64,000 bases of DNA, taken from NCBI RefSeq assembly GCF_029227915.1, contig NC_079881.1, positions 8,308,001 through 8,372,000 on the forward strand, written 5' to 3'. The position numbers and the translations under genes are program-made. The notes beneath the pieces were generated by a model. It was not told the origin of the DNA. It saw nothing but the letters and a program-made list of their open reading frames with translations, and ran no database searches. Origin of the DNA: Hydractinia symbiolongicarpus. Its lineage: Eukaryota > Cnidaria > Hydrozoa > Anthoathecata > Hydractiniidae. This document shows, one piece after another, positions 13,901 through 25,402 of this stretch (position 1 is its first letter; each line of letters starts with the position of its first letter).

Positions 13901-16900
13901 CACAGTTCTTCAGATTGCACATCCATAGGTAGCAAAGGACTCAAAATATCTTGCTTTTGTAATGGTGAAGGGGAAATTGCCTGATAACGATGATTTGGTG
14001 AATGACCAGGAGATTGATAAGGTGAATGAAACGGTGTATGGTGTGGTGAATGAGGGTTGGGTGATGGTGGCGGTGTAACTGTGGTTGCTATACGTTTGTA
14101 TTTATTTAGAATAGTATTGAGAAGTTCGGTAAGTAACAATAGAGCATTTGGTATGTGCTGTAGTAGGGCTTCTTTTAGTTCAACACGTCGAGTCATACTA
14201 AGATCTTCGCGAGGTGAAATGAATTCTTCAGACACCATCTGCAATGCAGTCACTCCAATTAAAGTTGTATCTGTGTTCCGAATAAGCTGCAAGATACAAT
14301 AATTTACCTTACTGTTTGCGTGACTACTAGTATGGGGTTGAATTTAACAAGAATATGACTCAATAAAAAAATCAATGTACGTTATCACACAGTACTAAGA
14401 GAACTATAACGTACATCTTTTGTAAAATTTATTTGCTGAACCTTCATTATTTTTTTTAAGTACTGCTTTTAAAGCAAAAAAAATATCTGCTGTCAAAAAG
14501 GTAGCAGCCTCAAGTGCAGCAGGGAGTTTGATTCATATTCCTTACTGTGAACCAGTTCAAAGGTAAAAGTTTTTTAATATTTCTTTCTGTACTTTTTACA
14601 GAAGTCTGTTAGTGGACAGGCATCAAATTTTGTGTTGCCATCAATTTTTTTATTTTAGAAGAAGCAGCTGTTTCGGCACTTTTTATTGTGCTTTGATAAG
14701 TATAGCTATATTTTTAATAAAATGATTTTTTTAATAAAATGAGTTAAGGTTTGGTAATTAGATTTGTTTACCAAACAACCCACCAACTTCTGCCATTATG
14801 AAAAACTTTCACAATATTTTGTACTTAAAATATAACAAAATGCTATTTGAATATATTCAAGGTTTCCACTCATTTTTCAACTATTGTTTTTAAAATATTT
14901 AGGAGAATTTAGGAGGAATTTATAGGTTATTTTTCACAAAAAATCAGAAAATTTTTAGGATTTTTCAGGATTATTCAAGAGGATGAAGCATGGAAACCGT
15001 GATAGCTATCTCCTCTTGGGCAATCATGCTAATAATAATAAGTACCTTTTTACTTTAATTTTATCAAATATTTTTAAGATTTAATCCAATTTCGAGGACA
15101 ATAAATCAAACACCAAAACTTTAATATCAGGCTTCTACTAACCCAACATATTAAACTCAAAAATATTTTGGTGTTTACCATTTTACAGGCAGGAGTTCTT
15201 GTTTAAAATAACAATCAAATTTAAACAAGTAGCTTGTTTAAAGGAGAACTAACGATTGATAACAAGTTGTCCTTAAAATGTTCAATATAGTGTGAATTTG
15301 AACTGTGTGATTTTTTTTTACAATTGTGAGTTTTCATTCTTGAGATATTTAAGGTCAAAGTAGTACTATGATCACCGTCATTTCGATGAGGACTTTCTAA
15401 AGTCCATGAGGATGTAAACAAGCAATTACTCAATGAACAAAACGAGGAAGCGCTTAATGGATAAACTGTGTCTCCTGTAGTTGTCTGAGAGTAATTTTAT
15501 TTATCATAAAATTTGAAATAAACAAATGTTTTACTGTTACAAATATAGTTTTTGACATGAGTGAACTTTAAAAAAATAAGCACTATGTGTATTCAAATTC
15601 ATTTTGAAATTTTTCTTGTGTTATGTTTGTATTAAAATATATTGAATGACAACAGGTACTTTATTTAATTTGCTACTTTTGACAATAAAACTTCAAATGA
15701 TTATGTGCAATAGTGTGTTGGAAGTGATTTGAGACAGTTGTAAAGTTTTTTTTCTTTACCTATACTTTTTCATTTCTTAAATTCTTGGAAATTATTTTTC
15801 TACAACGTTCGATTGTAATTGAGGTTGTCTTCTTCATCACTCAAACCTTGCAATTTAACTAAATCACTCTGATAAAATAAAGAATTGTGTTAATCTTCAT
15901 TCCTCGTCTTACAAAAAAATTATATTACAAAAACACATAAATAAGTTTTTTGTTAGTTCTCCTTTAACTTTGTTTACATAGTCTGATCACTCTGTTATAT
16001 AGCAAATCAAGCCAAAAGATATATCTTTCCTTCAAAATTAAATTAAGTGGTTTTGAAATGGTAAGTTTTGGTTTTAGATGGTACAATTCACACCGCTTTG
16101 TGAGAATAAATATTCTAAGATCTCTACATCAAACAATTTGGTCAGTCCCCTTGATAATTTAAGTAGAAATCATGCTGTATAAGACAAAAACCTGCACCAG
16201 CCAGAGAAATTGTAGCAGCAACAAAAAGAACGCACCTGAATAATATTAGAAAAGAACATAGGGTAAAACATGGGCCAGTCCAATCGACCAATATTAACTA
16301 TAACTTTTATCGATTTGTTTCGTATAAACGGGGGAACATCTTTACTTTTGGAAGCTAAAAACTCATGCAGAAATTTACGAATTTGTTGCTTGTCTTGGCC
16401 AGCCACTCCATGCCATTTTTGATTAACCATTGTCTAAAGAAAATATAATCAAAAAATTAAAAGTTTTAAATTACTTTCACCATTTTCGAAGAACAGAAAG
16501 AGAAAAAACACACTTAATTGCTTCACTATATAAACACAAAAAGGGTCTAACTATGTTAAAAATTGACAACAACAACAACACCAGCAAAAAATTATTGACA
16601 GGAATGAAGGAACGTAATAAACTCATTCCTAGAGCAGGGAAAAACATGCAAATAAAACACTATTAGGATTTCACAATGTACATACCTCAAATATACTGAA
16701 GGAGTACATGTGGACAAAGTAGTTTGATGAATTTGTAAGAAAGTAAACACATTGCTGCCATGCTCCTTCCTGTAGTCCAAAATTCTTTAAAAGTGTTTCT
16801 AGGAAATAAAGACGTTTACCTCATGTCTGCAGACAATTTCAATTAAAAAGGTAAAAGTAAACTCTAGGTTTAAGTACTACATACTTTGAATGGCGTGTGG

Positions 16901-17870
16901 TCACCCTTTAAAGCACCCACACATTAGAAATAGCGAAAGAGGCAGAAAACATTTTTTAATGTGGAGTACATTTAAAATAAACCAAATTTATTATTTAATT
17001 TTTCCAATGAAATAAATTTTGTCCTAGGTTAAAAATATACTTCCCAAAACTGTTCAGATTCACATTTGCAGAAAAAGTCTGCAAAGCATGACAAAAGTTA
17101 TTAAATGCAATAAACATAATGTTTAGTTTTTCTAAATAAGTTTTTTTTTTATCATTTATATGTAATCATGTAAACAGTCTGGATTTTACAGTGGTAACAA
17201 CCATCTTCCTAGTGTCAGTTCACTTTTTTAGCCAGAATCCTATTCTCTGTCAACAGTAGAAATCCTTTCTTATAAAAACCCAAAATTTCTCCTAAATTCT
17301 CTTTAAACAAAGTTTTTATTTTACAAAAACTGAGCTAACTTTTTTCGTGGTCACATCGAAGAAATAAATTTTTTTACCCAATTGGTACCCAAGTAACATA
17401 AAATTTTTTTCTTTTGGCCTAAGATACTGTTTTATATAGTACAAATGTTTATACAACCCATGAGTAACTCACCTATTTGCTGTTTTCGTTCATTACTGGT
17501 GCTAGCCTCAAAAAATTCATTTAGTAAATTTTCTAGACCAGACAGAGTAGCTGCATTAGAAGCCTAAAAACAAATAAATGATACTAAGAACTGATTTAAT
17601 ACGCAAAAACAATGCTTGTTATTGTGATACAATTACAGCATGATCGCTACACACAGGATTAAGAAATTTAGTGTGAAGGAGTATCAGTCTAAGTCTATAA
17701 GAACAATTTTTATGTAGAGAAAATTTTAAAAACACATGCAAATTAAAATAACTGCACATTCTGGGGTATTGTGAATTTAGAAATCTTAGACAAGAAGACT
17801 GTATTTAAGAATATTTTATATTCTCTTTGGAATGACTAATATGTAGTACAATAAAACAAACTCATACCAT
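2534..17870 (-). CDS. XPO6: Exportin-6 (karyopherin), complete, 25 coding exons
   Basis: Nuclear export receptor of the importin-beta superfamily; in known animals it carries actin-profilin out of the nucleus with Ran-GTP. Exons in coding order: 17868-17870 (ATG only), 17473-17563, 16686-16798, 16236-16433, 13749-14286, 10558-10729, 10214-10340, 10013-10128, 9792-9900, 9246-9338, 8878-8941, 8623-8779, 8291-8380, 8053-8203, 7418-7561, 6985-7059, 6322-6436, 5905-6060, 5336-5450, 5204-5263, 4812-4923, 4339-4491, 4149-4247, 3398-3628, 2534-2635. Phases agree throughout, giving 1,127 residues, about vertebrate length. The N-terminus ASNAATLSGLENLLNEFF, the RLDWPMFYPMFF segment, LVYRALSNALVLPWP, HNWRYFFKS and the C-terminal INSSLPTGTISL all match the family. 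Exon 5 encodes a Pro/Ser/His-rich loop. Start: the ATG at 17870 directly precedes a GT donor and restores the M-A-S start; this tiny exon is the least certain part. A CRE-like TGACGTAG lies about 20 nt upstream of it. Large introns carry repeats and transposons. Confidence 0.95.
2888..2960 (-). repeat. tRNA-derived SINE head
   Basis: On the minus strand there is an A-box-like GGGTAGTGGTAGCGCA, an anticodon-loop-like CTTGTAATC (TGT, threonine-like) and a good B box GGTTTGAATCC, in tRNA spacing over 73 nt. The acceptor stem is mismatched and the similarity to a repeat body appears to continue toward about 2730. A SINE or tRNA pseudogene is therefore more likely than a working tRNA. Confidence 0.6.
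3994..4036. repeat. Three units of the same 14-bp motif, inverted
   Basis: Read on the minus strand: CTTGTCAAGGTTTA, CTTATCAATGTTCA, CTTGTCGATGTTTA. They sit in the exportin-6 intron 3629-4148 and are clearly related to the array at 23625-23745. Confidence 0.75.
4928..4953. repeat. (TA)13 microsatellite at an exportin-6 3' splice site
   Basis: An uninterrupted TA run lies 3 nt from the AG acceptor of exon 4812-4923 on the minus strand, where a pyrimidine tract would be expected. Confidence 0.9.
5655..5875 (-). repeat. CTAG-hairpin repeat, diverged copy in exportin-6 intron
   Basis: ACTAGTTGTCAACCCGTGGAAAAATCCACGGG followed by a rearranged body with two CCCGT..AAAATCCA segments and the GACAGACAGAC/CGGCTATTATTATA end. 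It fills much of the intron 5451-5904. Confidence 0.7.
6807..6932 (-). repeat. CTAG-hairpin repeat copy in exportin-6 intron
   Basis: ACTAGTCGTCAGCCCGTGG, hairpin partner CCACGGGTTCGCCCGTCC, then GACGGACAGACG and a TATTATAAT end; shorter than the 174-bp copies. Confidence 0.7.
9572..9698 (-). repeat. Degenerate CTAG-hairpin repeat copy in exportin-6 intron
   Basis: ACTAGCCTGCCAAATTCCACAG start, GACAGACAAATAACAAGTATTACTAATATAGAG end; the hairpin has decayed. Confidence 0.5.
11393..13648. mobile_element. hAT-like DNA transposon remnant in exportin-6 intron
   Basis: Inverted ends CAGGGGCGTAGCCAG and CTGGCTACACCCCTG (one mismatch) bound 2.26 kb. This end sequence is of a type I associate with animal hAT elements, and the GC-rich right subterminal part (GGCTCCGCCCTGG, CGCCCCCCGAACCCCC) is similar in style. 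I found no convincing 8-bp target duplication and no intact transposase. It lies wholly within the intron 10730-13748, so splicing removes it. Confidence 0.6.
12095..12166. repeat. Near-perfect 72-nt hairpin (34-bp arms)
   Basis: Arms GAATCATAGCTGACCACAAT.. and its reverse complement pair at 33 of 34 positions around a 4-nt AAAA loop, inside the hAT-like element. Confidence 0.9.
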
Positions 17871-18249
17871 TTTGCTTTTTAATACCAACTACGTCATTGC
17901 AACAAAGTGATAAGATGCGTAACGCTTCCAATGTAATGATTTCAAATTAATCACATATTTTGAAGATTCAAAGTGACATAACTGAAGCTTATTTTCTATT
18001 ATGTATACTATTTACCTGCATATAAAAAAGCAAAAGAGTAACATGGGAATTTTCTGGTACATTATAATTAAGATTTTTGGGGACTGAAATTCTTGATCCC
18101 CTTCAGCCTTCTTATTAAATTGTACAAAAAAAACTTTGCTTATAGTAATTTGAACCCTGGTAAAGGGTATTATTGCTTAGTATGAACATTTTTTTTAGTC
18201 TCATTAACCAAAAACTTTTGCCAAATCACATTTGTGTGAACAATGGAAT

Positions 18250-18880
18250 AGCCTTACACAATTTTAAGTTTGTACCTTATGAAGTCTAATTTGAGTTCGT
18301 GTTCAGATCTTTGTCTGACCTGCTTATAGGACCGCATTTTTTGGTAAGCTCGACAATTTATGTATTACATAGTTAGTATAGAACACAAATATTGAGCTTG
18401 GGCTTTGTAGACACTGGGTTTTTTTCACCCTCAAACGCTGTTTAAAATGGGGATATGGGGCGAGACGCGGTCTGATTAGGCCAAAAGACCCAAATTTTTG
18501 GTCAGCTTTATGACCAATGACATTCCACTATGTTAGAGAATGTTTGTGCAAAATTTGGAGTTTGTAGCTTATGGGGACAAATTAAGGTCCTAAATATGGT
18601 CTTTGAGGGGGGTCTGACCCAGTCTTAAGACCCAATTTTTTGGTAAGCTTTATCATTTTTCAGATTCTCTTATATAATGACACACATTACCAACTTTCAA
18701 GCTTTGAGAATTATGGGACCAAACAAGAGTCTTGTTTTAGGGTAATTTTAGAGGCCTGGGACCTAAACTCCCCCAAATTGGGTCAGCTGATCATGTGATT
18801 TTTATTGTCCATGATACTACCAACCTACTTGGAGGGAAAAAACCTTTTGTAGAAAATGGGACCTAAAGCTCCTGGACAAT
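18250..18880. repeat. Strongly diverged tandem repeat, about four units of 150 bp
   Basis: Units share the order GTCTGA(CC/TT), GACCCAAxTTTTTGGT(A/C)AGCTTTAT and a segment with TTTGTAGCTTATGGG or CTTTGAGAATTATGGG. Identity between units is low, so boundaries are approximate. Confidence 0.5.
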
Positions 18881-19491
18881 TTCTTTTTTCATCTTGCATT
18901 TATTATTAGTTTTATCTTAATTTTAAAGATAACTTACATATGAAAAATTAATTTACAACAGGGTAATTAGTCAATTCTTACTTTGATATTTCCTGTATAC
19001 TGCTGCTTTGTCAGTCAAATTCTAAACTTTATGCTTTTTGCAACACCCTCCTACATTATGGCAATTCTAATTAATATTGCAAAATAGTATATTGCCTTGT
19101 TAAATCCTTGTTAAATAGATTTTGTGACTCTGTTTGTGCCTTTTTATTATACTTTTGTTATGAGAAAACACCTCCCTAGATGCTTGTCAAAACACCCTCT
19201 TTTGTTATGCTTGCTTTTTAATGTTATAAAAAGACTACATTGATTGTGAAGACTTTGCACATGAATTTAGTTGTGATTTTTACCTGAACAGGTAGTAATG
19301 CTCAAGGGTAATTTCGAACATATGTAAAAGAAGAAGAAAACAATTTATCCAAACATTATTAAAATGAAAAAAAACTATCTTGTTTAATTGATTTTTTTTA
19401 GAAAAAAATATAATTTACATTTAATTTTTAAAGCCACAATCAGATAGAAACGAGTTTAATAGTATTTAGCAACAATTAAAAGAAGAAAGGG

Positions 19492-19531
19492 TTACTATTA
19501 TCTGGGGTAATTTACTATTATCTGGGGTAAT
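19492..19531. repeat. 20-bp perfect tandem duplication
   Basis: TTACTATTATCTGGGGTAAT occurs twice in direct succession. Confidence 0.9.
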
Positions 19532-20792
19532 AAGGTAATGCTTGATAACAATTTTAATCATTTGATAGTGGCACAGTGTCATATAATGCTTAGGCAACAT
19601 TTACCAAGCGCAGAAGTAAAGAAAAATGGAAGGCAAAATTAAGTCTAGAGGCTTCAAAACAATGAGGGGGAAATTACATGCACACACCCAGGGCCATTTA
19701 GGCATGCTATTTCTCACACTAGCAACAAAAACGGATGGCAAGGTCTCATGTACACTCCTCCACACATGTCTGACATCATTTAAGGTGTGATGTTTCTTTT
19801 TTTATGTGATCACATGCCTCAATTATTCTTTAGCACACCTAATTTTCATATTCAAGAAAAAGATTCCTCTAATTCTTTTGTAATAAAAGTAAGGTTATGA
19901 AATATCATATACGCCAGATAAGAAGTTTACAAATAAATTGAGAGGGTGTGGTGGGAATTTTTTTCTGCATGTTTGTCAGTTAAGCAACCTACAAACCAGG
20001 GACACCATGATCCCCATGTCCTATTTCTTTACCACAATTGCTGAAGGTTCCTGCCAAATATACTGGCCTGAACTAAGCTTGGCTGTCATGTGTTGTAAAG
20101 AATCAGTGTATAAATATAGCTAAGTGAATATTTTGCTCATACTAATTGTGGTTACTTTAATAAACTTTTTAGCTGTCCTGTAGAACGATAATGCACTAGT
20201 GAGAACAATGGTTCATTTCTATTCCCACATGCATTTTTGACAGATGGGAATGTTTCAGGCTTCCAAATAATTATTTGGACAGATGCATGTTTGTGGCCTG
20301 TGAATATTATTATATTATATTCTTGATATTATTATGAGTTATTATTGTTACAGTCCCATTTAAGAATATTGATATTATTACAGTATGTGGTTACAAATAC
20401 CTTGCAAATACATGGACCAGCTTTTGCATGCCACCTTTAGCTTAAGATTATTTGATAACACATGTTTATCATGCGATTATCTGTTTATAGCAAAGTAAAA
20501 GTGTGCCTTTACAACTGCAGAGAAAAGAGAAATAAAACACTCTTAATGCATAAGAATAAATATATAAGTGAAAAATAAAAAGATAAATAAATAAAATAGT
20601 AATAGATAGAATATTTATATTAGAAGGAAAGGTGAACCTTGTGAATATAGAGGAAAAAAGAATGAAATCCATGCATGAAAATGTTTAGGCCATGCCTTGA
20701 AAACCACTCAATATATGATTCACAATCACAGGCTATTGTGAGTGACAACCAGGCAATCTGACATTATCCACTCCCCAAAGATACATATTGCA

Positions 20793-20882
20793 TTCCATGC
20801 AACTGATATTGTATTAAACATCCAACTTGGTACTATGTTCCATGCAACTGATATTGTATTAAACACCCAACTTGGTACTATG
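20793..20882. repeat. 45-bp tandem duplication
   Basis: Two copies starting TTCCATGCAACTGATATTG and ending CTTGGTACTATG differ at one position, indicating a recent duplication. Confidence 0.9.
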
Positions 20883-23624
20883 TTTAAATCAATGAAGATA
20901 CATTAGCTGATCCAAACTAACTTCATGTGACTAAACACGGAAATACAATTATATAATAATAGAAGTGCTCAATTTCGTCCACAGTGCCTAGCTATACTTA
21001 TAAAACCAATTCAAGTGCATTTGGCCAGACCATGTTAAAACACACATTGTGGAAAAGATTTCTTTGTTGGGTATAAAGAAATGATGAAAACAACTGACAA
21101 ACGGTTTTACAAAATAGAAATTGACATGAATAATAAAAACTCTTGAAGTAATGAACTTTTTCATGAGGAGTCTCAAGCATATACAAGCAGTGGACAAGAA
21201 AACTCTATAATTTCTCTCAGTCAGCCTATGAGAACAATCTTTGATCAAGAAGTACAAAAGTGAATATCCCTGGTTAAGGGAGGAATCTAATGCTTGGATT
21301 GGGGAATCTGATGCCTGAATCGCGTGATCCCTGATTGGCAGGTTGAACACTGCTTGTGTTTCATATGTGTCTCATAATTCTATCACACACATTTTGTGAA
21401 CATGAACTACTTTGTGTGATCCTTCAGAAGTTACGTATCAAAATTACAAAGTTAGTTCTTCTCTTTTTAAAACTCAAAAGCGACTTAAAAGCAACACATT
21501 TCTAAATGTGAAAGCTAAAGAAAGAGAACATCCATCTAAAAATCAGACATGTTATGCACCCACAGCATGACCTACCATTATGCGTTATCAAAATATATTT
21601 TTTCAGAAAGCATCAGGGAGGTAGTGTGTGGGAACCCGGTTTCTACATATGCGTGTGCCCCACCTACAGGGCAGAAACTTGTCATAAGTTCCGCGATTTT
21701 CTCCAATTTCTGCCTTTGTGATTCATAGATAACTTTGCACGCATATTAAGCCAACTTGTTATTTCTTTGGGAGGTAAGCTTAACACTGACTGGTGGGGCT
21801 AAAATGGAAGAAAAAGACCATTTTCTTCAAAAGGGAAACGAGCGATGGTACTCGTCGATTATAATAATGGTTTCTTTAGACTTGTCCATCCTTTTTTAAC
21901 CGTTTCGGCAAAAATCTTTCCAAATTCTCGGGCTTGATTGTTTGCGAGTCTTCAGAATGGGAAAAATGTTGATGAAGACGCTTAAGACAAAATACAGCAA
22001 AGTTGTACAAATTATGTTTTTTAAAGGATTTATCTTCTTTTGCAAATTTTTCTTCCCACGAAACTCAATGTCTGCGCCATTTTCTGCCCTTATCCCTAGG
22101 TCTTTTATCGATATCAAAAGAGAAGGTTGCGTATGTCAATAGGCATTAGATCTGTTTTTTAGGATTGTAAACTCTATCTTGGCCGCCGTGTTTGCAAAAG
22201 GGACATACCGATTGTAAGAAAGTCAATGAAGCAAAAGATGTTCATAACCCACATGTCTCGTTTGCCAACAGAACACCACTACGCCATCTCGGTTTTAAAC
22301 GCTTCAAACCTGTTATATAAAAAGATTTCTCAATAAAATTGTTCATTAGTCTTCGTTAGAATTTTAGTATTTCTTTATTTTTTGTTGTAAATAAATTTCC
22401 TTTTTTTTTCACTCTCGCAAATTATTGTCACTTCCTGATTTTTTTGTGCAAAAAAATGTGTATTTTATCTATCTTAAAGGTATACTTAATTAAAATGCAA
22501 CATTTATCAGACAGTGAATACCAGCACATTTTGAACAGCATACATTATTGGACTTCTTTAATGCGCGCTATTCCAGAATTTTTGCTTATTATTTACCAAA
22601 AATGCATCGGATAACAAAGACATGTTTTAAACTACATCCAAAACTACAAGACAAACGTAATCTTTCTTCAAAAAATTATGAAATCATTAAGAACTGTCAT
22701 CCATTGTGAAATGTTTCTCTTTTTTTGTATGACAACAGTTGCATATCCCACAATTTCCGCGTAATAAAACAATTCACTGCCTGTCTTGGTCCAAAAGTCG
22801 TGGAAATGTGGCGTCTACATATAACCAAATAACCTAATTTATAAGTCTGTTTTAGCAAGTTCGTAATAACGTTACCTAGATAAAAGCGGCTTTATCACTG
22901 TTTTACCTCCTTTCCCCTGTATTATGCCCGGGATAGATTTTTGGAAAGTCAGTTTTCCTTTTTTTTAAAAACAGGCACAGATAAATCGGCGATTTATGGA
23001 CTCGCTGCGATCTTAAAGTATAACTTCTGCTCAAAGCATCGCCTACGATCTTAGTAAACCGATACCCTTTAGATTAGATTAGCTTGTGGATAAGATCGCT
23101 ACTTCTTCTAGATCTTGGTGATTAGGTGACGAATTTGTCTGAGAAAGAGAATAATGGAAATAGTAGTTTGAGTGATTTTGACTTTATCAACGACAGTCTA
23201 ATTTTTAATCATGTTCTTTTAAACACACATGTCCGGAACAAAACATTTTGACAAAGCGATTGGAGTTAAAAGAGAGTTCATGAGATGTAGTGTTTCTCGT
23301 CGATTTTTTTGACCGTAGCTACATCTTTCATTTTATAAATAATTGTTTGTTATAAACAATTGGCCTCCAGTTGGGCATCTTTACATCTTGCAACTTAGCA
23401 ATAACTGTAGTTATAAAAACTTAGCGATTAATGACTAGTGCCTGGCTACAATTGTGTCATGCAGCCAAATAGAAACAAGAGCTATTCTCGTCAACCAGAT
23501 GAAACAGATGTGTATTCTGGTCAGACAATTACAACCATGGACAAATTATAATGAAATAAGACAATTACTTCCGAAGTTTCTCAAGTGATTACATAGGCTA
23601 TTTCCATAATACAGTCATCGTTCA

Positions 23625-23745
23625 CTTGTCAAAGTTTACTTGTCACCTTTCACTTGTCAACGTTCACTTGTCAACGTTTGCTTGTCAATATTCAATTGTC
23701 AATGTTCACTTGTCAATGTTCACTTGTCAACGGTCACTTGTAAAG
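23625..23745. repeat. 14-bp minisatellite (CTTGTCAACGTTCA)n
   Basis: Eight full units and a partial one, most differing by one to three bases from CTTGTCAACGTTCA. Three related units occur on the opposite strand at about 3994-4036. Confidence 0.9.
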
Positions 23746-25402
23746 AATTCACGAACGAAATAGCGATATTGAAAATACCTGTTGAATGCATTTTTACCGA
23801 GATTCCAGATTAACAGAACAAAAGTTCTTTAAACAATTTTGTCCCGTCCCGGGATCTCGCTTGAGTTAAGCTCACTGAATGCAGAAGTAGTAGAGTGTGT
23901 CGAAAAAAATAATTTAAATGATAAATCATTTCTCTCACAGAAATATAATTGTCACTGTCACAAAAGATTTTCGTGAAGCAATTTATCAGCATTTAACAGC
24001 GCTATATTGTGTTGTCTGTGTTGCGTTCATTACCGACGAACACGATCCACAAGATGAAGGTAAAATTCAAAATACCAGTCAACAACAAAATACCCGTCAA
24101 CAACAAAACAAATGATAAGCAGCTTGAGGAATAGCGTTAATTGAAAAAAAATAGCAGAAAATAGGAGGTGTTTAATAAGGAGGCGCTAAGGGGCGTTTAT
24201 TCGAAGCATTACGGTACACGGTCAATTAAGCAAAGAAAATATCTCCTTTTTGTCTAGGAATAATCTAGTAGATTTATACTAAAGTTAATTGCTCTATTCC
24301 GTTAAAGAAATAACGCGGGAAAAACATTATGTTCACATCGCTTTCCCAAGGGTCGGACGTCTGATTTTTTTCATAAATGATGTTTGCTTGCGTAATGTTT
24401 TGAAAGTTTGATTTTGAAAACGAGGCAATATCAAGTGAACAGCTTCGTTTCAAAACAAAATTTCATTCTTTCGTCGCCCCCCGTGAGGCTTTGGTTTCTA
24501 TCATCTGCCATTGAATTGATTGTTAATAATAATAATCAATAAATTCCCTGATAAAATATGTGTTGAATTACCCATACAAATCTCTTTAGGTGTTGTAAAC
24601 ATTGAAAACATAACAATGTACCCTTATCGTGCCAGATAAACTCTGTCAGCAGCCAAGCAGCTTTCTAGTTTATTGTTTATTTTGAAAATAAAGTATTTGT
24701 TTATCACATTGGCTTTCTCTTTTAACTTTTTTTAACGTTTTAACGCGTTATGGATAATGGCTCAGGTATTTAGTTTATTACACGTTTTTTTATATAAAAA
24801 TACACACATTTGACAATGTGTTGTTAAGTAAGTACAACTAAACTATAGAATTAATATTAATTTTTAAGACCATAACTAAATTTATATTTGATGTGTGATC
24901 CAAAACCCCAACTGACTAAAATAATCCAGGATTATGATGTGTAATAGGTGAGTTCTTTGGTGCGTTGTAATTTTTAATTTTGCATCAAGAACAATTCTCG
25001 GATCTGGGGTTAACATTATCAAATTTTGAAAAAGAAAACAAGGAACTTTTGAGAAAAATGAGTGACATATATTTGACATATATTTGGATTTATCGGAAAA
25101 AATTATATAACATAGGAAATTTAGAATACCAAAAGATTATTAGAACAGGATTTATTGTAATTTAAAGTTTTTAACTTTTATAAGAGTTTGACCATAATAT
25201 CTTAATGCAGTGAAAAATTTTCACTGCAGTTAGTTTGTGTGGTAATTTCTTTATAAAATGTTGAAAGTTTGACTAGTATTAGAGGCAGATTTTTGCATGT
25301 CATGAAAATTTGCATGTTTCCGTAAATTTTGGTGCTGAATTTAAATATGTTGGTTATTTTTGTTGATCAGAAATTTTCAAGCATGTTACCCCGGATCTGA
25401 GA

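Larger units (their letters stand above)
17871..25402. other. Intergenic region between exportin-6 and TMC, no gene seen
   Basis: No ORF here shows splice-bounded or family-recognisable coding. The longest (20988-21350, minus, 120 codons) matches nothing I know and is probably chance. Contents are diverged tandem units near 18250-18880, a 20-bp duplication (19492-19531), a 45-bp duplication (20793-20882) and a 14-bp array (23625-23745). Promoters and 5' UTR exons of both divergent genes must lie here but were not located. Confidence 0.6.

Noticed and set aside
20988-21350. 120-codon open frame on the minus strand between exportin-6 and TMC
   Set aside because: No recognisable domain, no splice context, tryptophan/cysteine-rich random-like composition; likely chance.
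25205-25227. Short palindrome TGCAGTGAAAA/TTTTCACTGCA upstream of TMC
   Set aside because: Only 11-bp arms in AT-rich sequence with no further copies noticed; may be chance.
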